Source: Halothiobacillus sp964655215 (GTDB lineage Bacteria > Pseudomonadota > Gammaproteobacteria > Halothiobacillales > Halothiobacillaceae). Taken from it: a stretch of 64,000 bases of DNA. The position numbers were made by a program, and so were the translations under genes. The DNA lies in assembly GCA_964655215.1 (NCBI GenBank), contig CAZZMW010000002.1, positions 186,001-250,000 of the forward strand. Direction: 5' to 3'. A model generated the notes under the pieces. The model saw only the letters and a list, made by a program, of their open reading frames with translations, made no database searches and was not told the DNA's origin. Shown one piece after another: positions 36,460 through 44,553 of the stretch (its first letter is position 1; every line of letters starts with the position of its first letter).

Positions 36460-37584
36460 TTACTCGTCAATTCCCCGTGCCCGATCGGCGTGGAACTTCG
36501 CCCGGAATGATTCGAATGTATTGCTTTCAATGGCAGCGCGAATTTCCTGCATGAGGGTCTGGTAGTAATGCAAGTTATGTATGGTGTTGAGTCGTGCACC
36601 GAGTACCTCCTTGCAGCGATCCAGATGTTTGAGGTAAGCGCGGGAAAAACGCTGACAGGTTGTGCATGTGCAGGTTTCGTCGAGCGGGCGGGTGTCACTG
36701 ACGTAGCGGGCATTGCGCAGTTTGATGTCGCCGTACCGGGTGAACAGGTGGGCATTGCGTGCGTTGCGTGTGGGCATCACGCAGTCGAACATGTCCACGC
36801 CTCGTGCCACGGACTCGACCAGATCCTCCGGTTTGCCCACGCCCATCAGGTATCGGGGTTTGTCGTTGGGGAGCAAGGGGGTCGTGGCTTCCAGTACGTG
36901 ATTCCGCTCGTCCACTGGCTCACCGACGGAGAGGCCGCCAATCGCGTAGCCGTCGAATCCGATGTTCAGTAGGCCTTCTGCCGACTCACGTCGCAGCACG
37001 GAATACATGCCGCCCTGTACGATGCCGAACAATGCGGTATCGGTGTTGTCCGGCTTGAGGGCGTCGAATGCGGTGCGCGATCGCGCTGCCCAACGCAGCG
37101 ACAGGCGCATGGATTCCGCTGCCTGGATTTCCGTGGCGGGATAGGGCGTGCATTCGTCGAAAATCATGACGATGTCTGAACCCAGTTCATGCTGAATCTG
37201 CATTGAGCGCTCGGGGGTCAGCATGACAGGGGAGCCGTCTACGGGGGATTGGAACCGCGCGCCTTCCTCGGTGATCTTGCGCATTTCCGCGAGTGAGAAC
37301 ACCTGAAAACCGCCCGAGTCCGTCAGGATCGGCTTGTTCCAGCCCATGAAATCGTGCAGGTCACCATGGGCTCGAATTACCTCGGTGCCTGGGCGGAGCA
37401 TCAGGTGAAATGTATTTCCAAGGATGATCTGGGCGCCCAGCGCTTCGATTTCCAATGGATCAACTGCTTTTACCGTGCCATAGGTGCCTACAGGCATGAA
37501 GGCAGGGGTTTCGATGTGCCCGCGCTCAAAACGAATCTGGCCACGCCGTGCGTCGCCATCGGTGTGTATGAGATCAAACTGCAT
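36460..37584 (-). CDS. tgt: tRNA-guanine transglycosylase
   Basis: Exchanges guanine-34 for preQ1 in tRNAs with GUN anticodons. Nucleophile motif DCVMPTRNARNAH, active-site DSGGFQVFSL, and zinc ligands CTCTTCQRF plus a following histidine are present. Length 374 is typical. It overlaps the end of queA by 11 bases. Confidence 0.98.
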   Translation of the reverse strand: MQFDLIHTDGDARRGQIRFERGHIETPAFMPVGTYGTVKAVDPLEIEALGAQIILGNTFHLMLRPGTEVIRAHGDLHDFMGWNKPILTDSGGFQVFSLAEMRKITEEGARFQSPVDGSPVMLTPERSMQIQHELGSDIVMIFDECTPYPATEIQAAESMRLSLRWAARSRTAFDALKPDNTDTALFGIVQGGMYSVLRRESAEGLLNIGFDGYAIGGLSVGEPVDERNHVLEATTPLLPNDKPRYLMGVGKPEDLVESVARGVDMFDCVMPTRNARNAHLFTRYGDIKLRNARYVSDTRPLDETCTCTTCQRFSRAYLKHLDRCKEVLGARLNTIHNLHYYQTLMQEIRAAIESNTFESFRAKFHADRARGIDE

Positions 37585-38677
37585 GTGACTGTTCCGCGCC
37601 AGCGGGCGCTATCGGGTGGTGAACTGGGATGAACATGGCGTCACCATAGCTGAAAAAACGGAAACCGGAGCGAATGGCGTGAGCATAGGCCGCCAGAATG
37701 CGCTCCCGTCCGGCCAGTGCGCTGACCAGCATCAGCAGGGTGGATTGGGGGAGGTGGAAGTTGGTGAGCAATGCATCGACCACATATATCGGCTGCCCCG
37801 GATAGAGAAACAGGCGGGTATCACCCTGATACGTGCCGATCCGACGTTGTGCTGCGGCTTTGGGGTTTGCTCTCGCCGCCGTCTCGATAGCGCGCAGGGC
37901 CGTGGTGCCCACGCAAATGACGCGGCCGCCGCGGTCGCGTGTAGCATCGATGGCGGCAACGGTCTCGGGCGGAACATTCAGCCATTCGCTGTGCATGTTG
38001 TGTTCTTGAATGTTGTCGACGCGAACAGGCTGGAATGTGCCCGCACCGACATGCAGAGTCACGAAGGCCGTGTCCACGCCTTTGGCGGCAATCTGTTTGA
38101 GCAACGCTTCAGTCAGGTGCAGGCTGGCCGTGGGCGCGGCAACGGCGCCGTCGTGGGTGGCGAAGACGGTTTGGTAGTCGTGGCGGTCCTGAGCATCATC
38201 CGCCCGTTCGATGTAGGGCGGTAGCGGCATATGACCGGCACGGTTGAGCCAGGCCAGTAAATCCTGATTGAGCGGATCGGGTGTGAGTTCTACGAGAAAC
38301 AAGGCGTCGTCGCGATCCTTGACCGTGAGCGTGGCCTGTCCATCCATATGCAGCAGCGTACCGGGCGGTGGCGATTTGCTGGCTCGGATATGACACCATG
38401 CGCTAAACGCATCCTGAAGCCGTTCGATTAGCACCTCGATCTTGCCGCCACTGGCCTTGTGACCGAATACGCGGGCAGGAATGACGCGTGTATTGTTGAG
38501 GATCAGCAGGTCGCCCGGTTGAAGCAAGCCGGGGAAGTCGGCAATACGGCATTCTCTGATGTCGTTGGGTGTTTGTTCATTTTCGAGAACGAGCAGGCGC
38601 GCATCTTCGCGTGGCTCGATGGGGCGTCGTGCGATGAGTTCTGGTGGGAGCGAGTAATCGAACAGCTTGGTTTGCAT
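37574..38677 (-). CDS. queA: S-adenosylmethionine:tRNA ribosyltransferase-isomerase
   Basis: Converts preQ1-tRNA to epoxyqueuosine-tRNA, the step after Tgt. FDYSLPPELIARRPIEPREDARLL at the start, RVIPARVFG, SLHLTEALL and TNFHLPQSTLLMLVSALAG near the end are diagnostic. Length 367 is slightly above the usual 340-356. It leads the tgt-yajC-secDF cluster. Upstream lies the candidate Csr-type RNA on the same strand, about 115 bases away. Confidence 0.97.
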   Translation of the reverse strand: MQTKLFDYSLPPELIARRPIEPREDARLLVLENEQTPNDIRECRIADFPGLLQPGDLLILNNTRVIPARVFGHKASGGKIEVLIERLQDAFSAWCHIRASKSPPPGTLLHMDGQATLTVKDRDDALFLVELTPDPLNQDLLAWLNRAGHMPLPPYIERADDAQDRHDYQTVFATHDGAVAAPTASLHLTEALLKQIAAKGVDTAFVTLHVGAGTFQPVRVDNIQEHNMHSEWLNVPPETVAAIDATRDRGGRVICVGTTALRAIETAARANPKAAAQRRIGTYQGDTRLFLYPGQPIYVVDALLTNFHLPQSTLLMLVSALAGRERILAAYAHAIRSGFRFFSYGDAMFIPVHHPIAPAGAEQSHAV

Positions 38678-38790
38678 GGCGCGCGCAGTCTATCAGGGGG
38701 TGATGGGCGGCAGCAATCGGTTCAAAAAGACTGATGAGAGGTGAGATCGGGAAAGTGCACAAGCTTTGCGGCTTGTTGGTGACTAGCGTG

Positions 38791-38812
38791 AGAAAAAGCC
38801 ATCCTGTGGCCC
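38791..38812 (-). terminator. Terminator of the candidate Csr-type RNA
   Basis: On the minus strand GGGCCA, loop CAGGA, TGGCTT (two G-U pairs) followed by TTTCT. The loop itself carries an AGGA motif, fitting the rest of the RNA. Confidence 0.5.
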
Positions 38813-39180
38813 GGAACCAGTCCGTAGGTTCTATCCTGATTTCCCCCGTCATGGGTTTTTATGGTGGAAAAGCACTGCCCCTCCATGGGCGACCAAGCTC
38901 ATGTGCATGAGTCTCGATCAAGCAGAGCATTCCTGGCTCATGGCGCTCGTCATGAGCGACGGTTCAGTCCTTGACCCTGATTCGTCCGTGTCGGACTTTC
39001 CATGCCGGTCATCCTGTAAATTTGTCCCTATGGTCGTCCTTGGGTGCCGATTCCATTCGGTTCCGAGTCCTGCCATCCTTGGGATAGCCCGTCCTGGGCT
39101 GATTGTCATATCGTCCTGATGTGACTTCCGGGGAGTGTCCATACGCCCGGCTTTCCTTAGTACCTTCGCTACCCTTCCGT
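38791..39180 (-). ncRNA. Candidate CsrB/RsmZ-family CsrA-sequestering small RNA
   Basis: In these 390 bases I count 22 GGA triplets on the minus strand, 11 of them AGGA, against 5 GGA on the plus strand. Several sit in hairpin loops: AGCCC-AGGAC-GGGCT (about 39099-39085), GTCA...CAGGACG...TGAC (about 39124-39104), CC-AAGGAT-GG, GGTCA-AGGAC-TGAACC and GAGC-CAGGAAT-GCTC. Repeated CAGGA and AAGGA cores match the CsrA/RsmA target consensus. Known CsrB RNAs have this design: about 370 bases with many GGA loops, binding many CsrA dimers. The 3' end is a terminator-like hairpin. The 5' end is uncertain: GATACT at 39190-39185 is a possible -10, but GGA loops also continue upstream to about 39255. No protein frame in the region has family features. 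Expression is not proven. Confidence 0.72.
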
Positions 39181-39519
39181 GGGCAGTATCGAGTCCTTTC
39201 CGGTAAGTACCTTAATCAATCCTTGATCAAGGCGGTGGGGCTTCCTGCCCGCTGTGTATTGAACACAGGTGCATCATGCCGAAGGAATGTGACGGGTCAT
39301 AGTGGGAATCGAGCAGAGTTCCGTCAGATTTTGCGATTTAATTTGTAGGAATTTTCCTACTGAAGAATGGCGCTGGATATTGGGTTGCTCTAAGTCGAGG
39401 TCGGATTTCTCAAGGTTCTGCGTGTAAAAGTTGAGGGTGAAATCCACTTTATTGTGCATGGTGACTATGGAGTAAATGGTGAAGTGAGCTTCATGCTCTT
39501 ATTTTGCAACGAATTGATT
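39181..39519 (-). other. Upstream region of the candidate Csr-type RNA
   Basis: No supported protein gene. Closest to the RNA are two further GGA hairpins on the minus strand, GGGC-AGGAA-GCCC (about 39250-39238) and ATCA-AGGAT-TGAT (about 39228-39216), which may belong to a longer transcript. Further up is the palindrome at 39344-39361. The rest carries only short unsupported frames. Confidence 0.5.
39344..39361 (-). promoter_or_regulatory. GacA/UvrY-box-like palindrome
   Basis: Plus-strand TGTAGG-N6-CCTACT; the perfect core is GTAGGAA-N2-TTCCTAC. The published upstream activating sequence for rsmY/rsmZ/csrB genes is TGTAAG-N6-CTTACA. The centre lies about 170 bases upstream of the start predicted from the -10 at 39190-39185, close to the distance known from Pseudomonas Rsm RNAs. 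Confidence 0.55.
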
Positions 39520-40335
39520 TCAGGATGTTTTATCGATTCCTTTGCAGCCATGAATAAAGAAGTGCCGTATGGAGTTCATGAAGCCTTGCGGGTCTTCGAC
39601 GTGTGGCCAGTGTTTGGCATTCTTAAGGGTGTGTATGCAACCCCCAGGGAAGTCCCGAATAATGAAGGGGCGATCATCCGGTTCGATGTAGGCGGATCCG
39701 GCGCCACGGACGAATAGAGCCGGACCACAGAAAAACCCTTGAAGGTCGGGCATTTGTGAAGTTTCCAGATAGGACTGCTGCAATACGTCCAGATTGAAAC
39801 GCCAGCGCCATGCGATCTGTCCGGCCTGTGTGTTGTGACTGAGATTGGCTGCAAGGAAGGCGCGAACTTCCGGGTCGAAGATGAATTGGCCCATTTGGCT
39901 TCGCGCTTCTTCTCGTGATGTCAGGTGATCCAGATCGACCGCTCGTAACCCAGCGAAGACATCCTGGTGCCAAGCGGGATAAGCTTTGGGGGCGATGTCT
40001 ACGACCACCAGCCGAGTAAAACGCTCTGGGGCCTGATCCGCCAGCACCATGGCAAGTTTGCCTCCGAGTGAGTGACCGAGCAGTTTTGCGCGCTCAAGAC
40101 CCAGTCGATCCATGAGGGCCAGCACATCGGCGGCCATGGCTTCATAACTCAGATCAGATGCCCAGGGTGAGCGGCCATGATTTCGAAGATCAAGGTTGAT
40201 GACTCGGTAGGTATCAGCCAATTGACGGGCCACGCCGCGCCAATTCGCCAGAGAGCCGAACAAACCGTGCATAATGATGACGGGCAATCCGCCTCCGGAT
40301 TCCTCAAAATTCAATGCGACGGGCGAGTGCTTCAT
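39520..40335 (-). CDS. ybfF: Alpha/beta hydrolase, YbfF-like esterase
   Basis: Serine hydrolase of 271 residues. MHGLFGSLANWRGVARQL, LDLRNHGRSPW and the nucleophile elbow GHSLGGK are the YbfF signature. The catalytic histidine is likely in KNAKHWPHVEDP. YbfF acts on short acyl esters and acyl-CoA; the substrate here is unknown. Divergent from the methyltransferase gene at 40532. Confidence 0.9.
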   Translation of the reverse strand: MKHSPVALNFEESGGGLPVIIMHGLFGSLANWRGVARQLADTYRVINLDLRNHGRSPWASDLSYEAMAADVLALMDRLGLERAKLLGHSLGGKLAMVLADQAPERFTRLVVVDIAPKAYPAWHQDVFAGLRAVDLDHLTSREEARSQMGQFIFDPEVRAFLAANLSHNTQAGQIAWRWRFNLDVLQQSYLETSQMPDLQGFFCGPALFVRGAGSAYIEPDDRPFIIRDFPGGCIHTLKNAKHWPHVEDPQGFMNSIRHFFIHGCKGIDKTS

Positions 40336-40531
40336 ACGTTCCGTATTCCTGAGCCATGGTGATTTGCCATGGCATACGTTGTGGCGATGGGGGTGGTTTT
40401 GGGGTGTTCAGTGGTGAAGCCAGTAAATCCCCCTGTGGTTGAGGCCATATTAACATCTGTCGGCAGGTCCTGCCGAACGTGCAGGCATGCCCTGATGCAC
40501 ATATCACTACTCAATTTCAATGAAGGGCTCC

Positions 40532-41824
40532 ATGCCAGATCAACTTTTCAAATTACCCAAACCAGAACTGCCGGTGACACGCGTATTCCCTCAGCAGATT
40601 CAGCGTGCGGCCGCTGTTCTCGATGTGATTTTGTCGGATGGTGTGCCGAGCGATCGCGCATTGCAGCATTGCTTTCGTTCTGAACGACAAATGGGCAAGC
40701 GCGACCGGGCACAACTGCAGACGTTGGTGTTTTTTGTCCTGCGGCGCTGGCGACTATTGGATGAATTGCTGGGGGTGCCGCCCGGTGAAGTTGGTTCGGC
40801 GCTGCCACGAGTGGGCATGGCTGTTCATCTGGCGGGATTGCTGGATGAGACCCTGGCCGATTTGACGGGCGTGGTTGCTACGCCATTGGCACGGATGGAA
40901 GAGCGAGTCGCCCGCAGCAGCCCGGCGGTTCGTTTCGGGTTGCGAGATGAGGACATGGATCGGTTGAAATCGGCCTTTGGCGATGATGCCTCGGCGGTTG
41001 GAGAAGCACTTCTGGCTCGGGCGCCAGTGGATATTCGAGCCAATCTGGCTAAAACCGAGCCCAGGGCGCTGGTGGAAACGCTGCTCGCCTTGGGGGTGGG
41101 GAGTATGCCGATCCCGGGATTGCCGAAAGGCCTGCGGCTGAATGACAACAAGCCGCTCACTTCGCTGGATGCGTATCACTCCGGTGCTTTTGAAATTCAG
41201 GATGCGGGTAGTCAGTGGATTGTCGAAGCTTGTCAGGCACAACCAGGACAGCGTGTGTTGGATCTGTGTGCCGGTGCGGGCGGCAAATCTCTGGGCTTGG
41301 CCGAGGCTGTTGGCGAGAAGGGGAGTGTCTTGGCTTGCGATACCGAAGCCGAACGATTGGCTCGGTTGCCGGAGCGCAGTGCGCGGGCTGGCTGGCGCAA
41401 CATCGAGTGTCAGCCCATCGCGGACAGCGCTGACCCGGAGCTGCATCGGCGCGGACTTTTCGATCGGGTGCTTGTTGATGCGCCTTGCTCTGGCTCGGGA
41501 ACCTGGAGGCGCCATCCGGAGCTGCGTCAGATTCCGGCCGATCTGACCGCTCTATGTGCCACGCAGGCACAGCTGTTGGATGATGGTGTTCGTTTGATCG
41601 CGTCTGGCGGTTTGTTGATCTACGCTACATGCAGCCTCTGGCGCGAGGAAAATGAAATGCAGATCGAGGCCTTTCTGGCGCGTCATCCGGGTTGGTGTGT
41701 AGCCGCGTTGCCGGAACGTTTCGAGCGCGAACTTTCAGTGCGGGCCGGTATGGCGCGGCTCAGGCCGGATATTCAGGGCGCTGACGGTTTTTTCTTTGCC
41801 ATATTGCAGGCTCGAACCGAGTAA
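40532..41824 (+). CDS. RsmB/NOP-family RNA m5C methyltransferase
   Basis: SAM-dependent RNA (cytosine-C5) methyltransferase, 430 residues. Helical N-terminal NusB-like region (about 20-100), then SAM motif LDLCAGAGGKSLGLAEA, the DAPCSGSGTWRRHPE motif with one catalytic cysteine, and YATCSLWREENE with the other. The ATG at 40532 has AAGGG upstream; the ATG at 40520 has nothing. It is not in the def-fmt-rsmB context, so it may be RsmB (16S C967) or a paralogue. Confidence 0.9.
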   Translation: MPDQLFKLPKPELPVTRVFPQQIQRAAAVLDVILSDGVPSDRALQHCFRSERQMGKRDRAQLQTLVFFVLRRWRLLDELLGVPPGEVGSALPRVGMAVHLAGLLDETLADLTGVVATPLARMEERVARSSPAVRFGLRDEDMDRLKSAFGDDASAVGEALLARAPVDIRANLAKTEPRALVETLLALGVGSMPIPGLPKGLRLNDNKPLTSLDAYHSGAFEIQDAGSQWIVEACQAQPGQRVLDLCAGAGGKSLGLAEAVGEKGSVLACDTEAERLARLPERSARAGWRNIECQPIADSADPELHRRGLFDRVLVDAPCSGSGTWRRHPELRQIPADLTALCATQAQLLDDGVRLIASGGLLIYATCSLWREENEMQIEAFLARHPGWCVAALPERFERELSVRAGMARLRPDIQGADGFFFAILQARTE

Positions 41825-42001
41825 TTCGTCTGTGATGGTGCGGTCTTCAGAATTTATTGCCCCGCTCCGTAGACAAAGATCGGGTACGTCGGCACACTTT
41901 TCCTTTCTGACGAATTCTGACGGCCATATCCCGGCGTGCAATGGGCTATGGCGCTGTCTGTTTTGTCCGGACATTTTTCTGCAATCGAGTAAGAACTTTT
42001 T

Positions 42002-42184
42002 ATGAATCATCCCCACTCAAGTCTAAAGAACACCGCACTTAGGGTGTTGGTGATCGGTGGCCTGATCGGCGTGAGTGTCGTGCTGGCCGCATGCGGACAA
42101 AAAGGACCGCTGGTCATGCCGGCGGATACCGTCCACATTGCACCTTCCTCATCTGCATCTCCATCTGCACCCGAGTCCAAATAG
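42002..42184 (+). CDS. lptM: LptM (YifL-like) small lipoprotein
   Basis: A 60-residue lipoprotein: hydrophobic leader (LRVLVIGGLIGVSVVLAAC) with lipobox VLAAC and directly the family signature CGQKGPL. LptM binds the LPS translocon LptDE and helps its oxidative folding in E. coli. It lies immediately before lysA, the usual position. The leader contains a 13-mer also found before cytochrome c4. Confidence 0.92.
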   Translation: MNHPHSSLKNTALRVLVIGGLIGVSVVLAACGQKGPLVMPADTVHIAPSSSASPSAPESK

Positions 42185-42188
42185 TTTT

Positions 42189-43481
42189 ATGACAGCTTTG
42201 CCTTATTCCCACCTCGCCCGTAATGCCCAGCAGGAGTTATGCCTTGATGGCCATACGCTTGGCAAGATCGCCGCCGACTTCGGAACACCGACGTATGTTT
42301 ATTCCCGTCGTGCTATCGAGCAGGCCTACGCCGAACTGACGACCGCGTTCGGCGACCGTCAGCACCAGATTTGTTATGCGGTGAAGGCCAACAGCAACCT
42401 CGCCATTCTCGCATTGCTTGCCCGGTTGGGGGCCGGGTTCGATATCGTGTCTGGTGGCGAATTGGCTCGGGTGCTGAAAGCCGGTGGCGTCCCTGAAAAA
42501 ATCGTGTTTTCTGGCGTGGGGAAAACCCGGAGTGAAATCGAGCAAGCTCTGCGTGCCGGTATCGGTTGCCTGAACGTCGAGTCCGAGGCTGAATTGGCTC
42601 GAATCAGTGAAGTGGCGGCTGCGCTCGGTGTCGTCGCACCTGTTTCGTTACGGGTGAATCCCGATGTTGATGCCAAAACACATCCTTATATCTCGACTGG
42701 TTTGAAAGACAACAAATTCGGCGTACCCATTGAGCAGGCGCCAGCCCTGTATCGTCGCGTGGCGCGTGATCCGAACCTCAATGCCGTGGGTATCGATTGT
42801 CACATCGGTTCGCAACTGACGGATGTATCGCCCTTTGCAGATGCGGCCCAGCGTGTGCTCGCGCTGCTGGATACGCTGGTTCTGGAAGGGATTGAGTTGG
42901 CACATCTGGATTTGGGGGGTGGGTTGGGTATCCGTTATACCGATGAACGTCCCCCCTCGGCTGCCGATTGGGTGGATGCAGTCACATCGGTAGTCGATCG
43001 TCACCCCATTGCACGTCGGTTGCCCTTAATGCTGGAGCCGGGGCGATTCCTGGTAGGCCCCTCCGGGGTTTTGCTCAGTCGTGTGGAGTATCTCAAGCCG
43101 CACCCGACGGATGGGAAATCATTTGCAATTGTCGATGCCGCGATGAACGATCTCATGCGCCCGGCGCTCTATGGCAGTGTCATGGCGATTGAAGCGGTCA
43201 AGCCAGATCCAGTGACATCAGCAGCTGATTGGGAAATTGTCGGGCCGGTGTGTGAAACCGGTGATTTCCTGGGGCATGGACGTCACCTCGCGCTAGCGGA
43301 AGGCGATGTGATTGCTGTTCTGGGCGCCGGTGCTTATGGTTTCTCCATGGCCTCGAACTACAACACGCGCGGCCGGGCGGCGGAAGTATTGGTCGACGAG
43401 CACGGGGCGACTTTGATTCGCGCCCGTGAGTCGGTTGAGTCGCTGTGGGCGGCCGAGTCGATTCCGGCACATTTTTCATAG
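42189..43481 (+). CDS. lysA: Diaminopimelate decarboxylase
   Basis: PLP enzyme forming lysine from meso-diaminopimelate. PLP-lysine motif YAVKANSN, HIGSQLTD, LDLGGGLGIRY and the second-subunit motif CETGDFLG are present. The start at 42189 lies 4 bases after the lptM stop; the longer open frame to 42075 overlaps lptM and is discarded. 430 residues. No dapF follows within the window, though it is common elsewhere. Confidence 0.97.
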   Translation: MTALPYSHLARNAQQELCLDGHTLGKIAADFGTPTYVYSRRAIEQAYAELTTAFGDRQHQICYAVKANSNLAILALLARLGAGFDIVSGGELARVLKAGGVPEKIVFSGVGKTRSEIEQALRAGIGCLNVESEAELARISEVAAALGVVAPVSLRVNPDVDAKTHPYISTGLKDNKFGVPIEQAPALYRRVARDPNLNAVGIDCHIGSQLTDVSPFADAAQRVLALLDTLVLEGIELAHLDLGGGLGIRYTDERPPSAADWVDAVTSVVDRHPIARRLPLMLEPGRFLVGPSGVLLSRVEYLKPHPTDGKSFAIVDAAMNDLMRPALYGSVMAIEAVKPDPVTSAADWEIVGPVCETGDFLGHGRHLALAEGDVIAVLGAGAYGFSMASNYNTRGRAAEVLVDEHGATLIRARESVESLWAAESIPAHFS

Positions 43482-43507
43482 GTTGGGATATGAAGTTTGG
43501 GTTTTTA

Positions 43508-43544
43508 ATAGTTATTTTCTATCAAATTCATCCGAACATTCAAT
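43508..43544 (+). promoter_or_regulatory. OxyR-type binding site
   Basis: ATAG-N7-CTAT (43508-43522) and, after exactly 7 bases, ATCC-N7-CAAT (43530-43544). The OxyR consensus is two ATAG-N7-CTAT elements separated by 7 bases: the first is perfect at the flanks and the second keeps 5 of 8 positions. It lies about 100 bases before a peroxiredoxin gene. Confidence 0.6.
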
Positions 43545-43645
43545 TTTAACGGCGTGTCCTGTTGAGGTATTGTCATCAAAGTTCAATGATTTGCGTGTCA
43601 GATCATTGCGTTGTTGTTCAGTAATTAATCGTTAAGGAGATCGTT

Positions 43646-44380
43646 ATGCTCGAAAACCGTGAAGGCCAGCGCGTGCCACAAGTGACTTTCCGCATGCGGG
43701 AAAACAATCAATGGGTCGATGTAACCACCGACGATCTGTTCAAGGGCAAGACCGTTGCCGTGTTTTCACTGCCGGGTGCGTTTACGCCGACGTGCTCCTC
43801 TAGCCATGTTCCCCGTTTTAACGAACTGGCGCCCGTGTTCTTCGCGCACGGCGTGGACGAAATTCTCTGTCTGTCGGTTAACGATACCTTCGTCATGAAC
43901 GAGTGGGCTGCCGACCAGAAGGCGGAGAACATCCGATTCATCCCTGACGGCAATGGCGAGTTCAGTGCGGGCATGGGCATGCTGGTCGACAAGGAAAACC
44001 TGGGATTCGGCAAGCGCTCCTGGCGTTATTCCATGCTGGTCAAGGATGGCGTGATCGAGAAAATGTTCATCGAGCCGAATGTCGAAGGCGACCCGTATGA
44101 AGTATCCGATGCCGATACCATGCTCGACTGGCTGGCACCTAACGCCGACAAACCGCATTCCGTCATGCTGTTCTCCCGTCGTACCTGCCCGTTCTGCGCG
44201 CGCGCCAAAGGCATGTTGCGTGATGCAGGTATGGCCTTTGATGAAATTCTGGTTGGCGAGCACGTCAATCTGCGCGGGTTGCGTGCGGCTACGGGCTCAG
44301 AGTCGGTGCCGCAAGTCTTTATTGACGGCAAATTGATCGGTGGCAGCGACAAGTTGGCCGAATGGTTGGCTGCTCGATAA
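43646..44380 (+). CDS. Hybrid peroxiredoxin-glutaredoxin
   Basis: Glutathione-dependent peroxidase with a Prx5-type domain (residues 1-165) fused to a glutaredoxin (about 168-244). The peroxidatic cysteine is in PGAFTPTCSSSHVP and the Grx active site is CPFC (SRRTCPFCARAK), with SVPQVFIDGKLIGG as the GSH-binding part. Such hybrids (PGdx) are known from Haemophilus and many proteobacteria. GGAG lies 8 bases before the ATG. Glutathione reductase follows on the same strand, giving a complete GSH peroxidase cycle. Confidence 0.96.
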   Translation: MLENREGQRVPQVTFRMRENNQWVDVTTDDLFKGKTVAVFSLPGAFTPTCSSSHVPRFNELAPVFFAHGVDEILCLSVNDTFVMNEWAADQKAENIRFIPDGNGEFSAGMGMLVDKENLGFGKRSWRYSMLVKDGVIEKMFIEPNVEGDPYEVSDADTMLDWLAPNADKPHSVMLFSRRTCPFCARAKGMLRDAGMAFDEILVGEHVNLRGLRAATGSESVPQVFIDGKLIGGSDKLAEWLAAR

Positions 44381-44553
44381 GCCACGCACCGCGTGTGAAG
44401 GCCAGTGTGTCGGTTCAGAACGCTGAGCCGACGCCGAAACTCAAGCGGGTGGTTGAGTCCGCCCGTTTCGTTTTCGGTGATGTGAAACCAGTCGATACCT
44501 CTTTTTCAAACCCACAAGTAGGCTATTACAGGCCGATACGATAGGAATCCCTC

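Noticed and set aside
38918..39348. Three short open frames (one minus, two plus) in the gap before the esterase gene
   Set aside because: No homology-like motifs, no ribosome binding sites, and the sequence is better explained as a GGA-rich structured RNA.
44362..44544. 60-codon open frame after the peroxiredoxin-glutaredoxin gene
   Set aside because: It overlaps the end of that gene, lacks a ribosome binding site and has no recognisable features.
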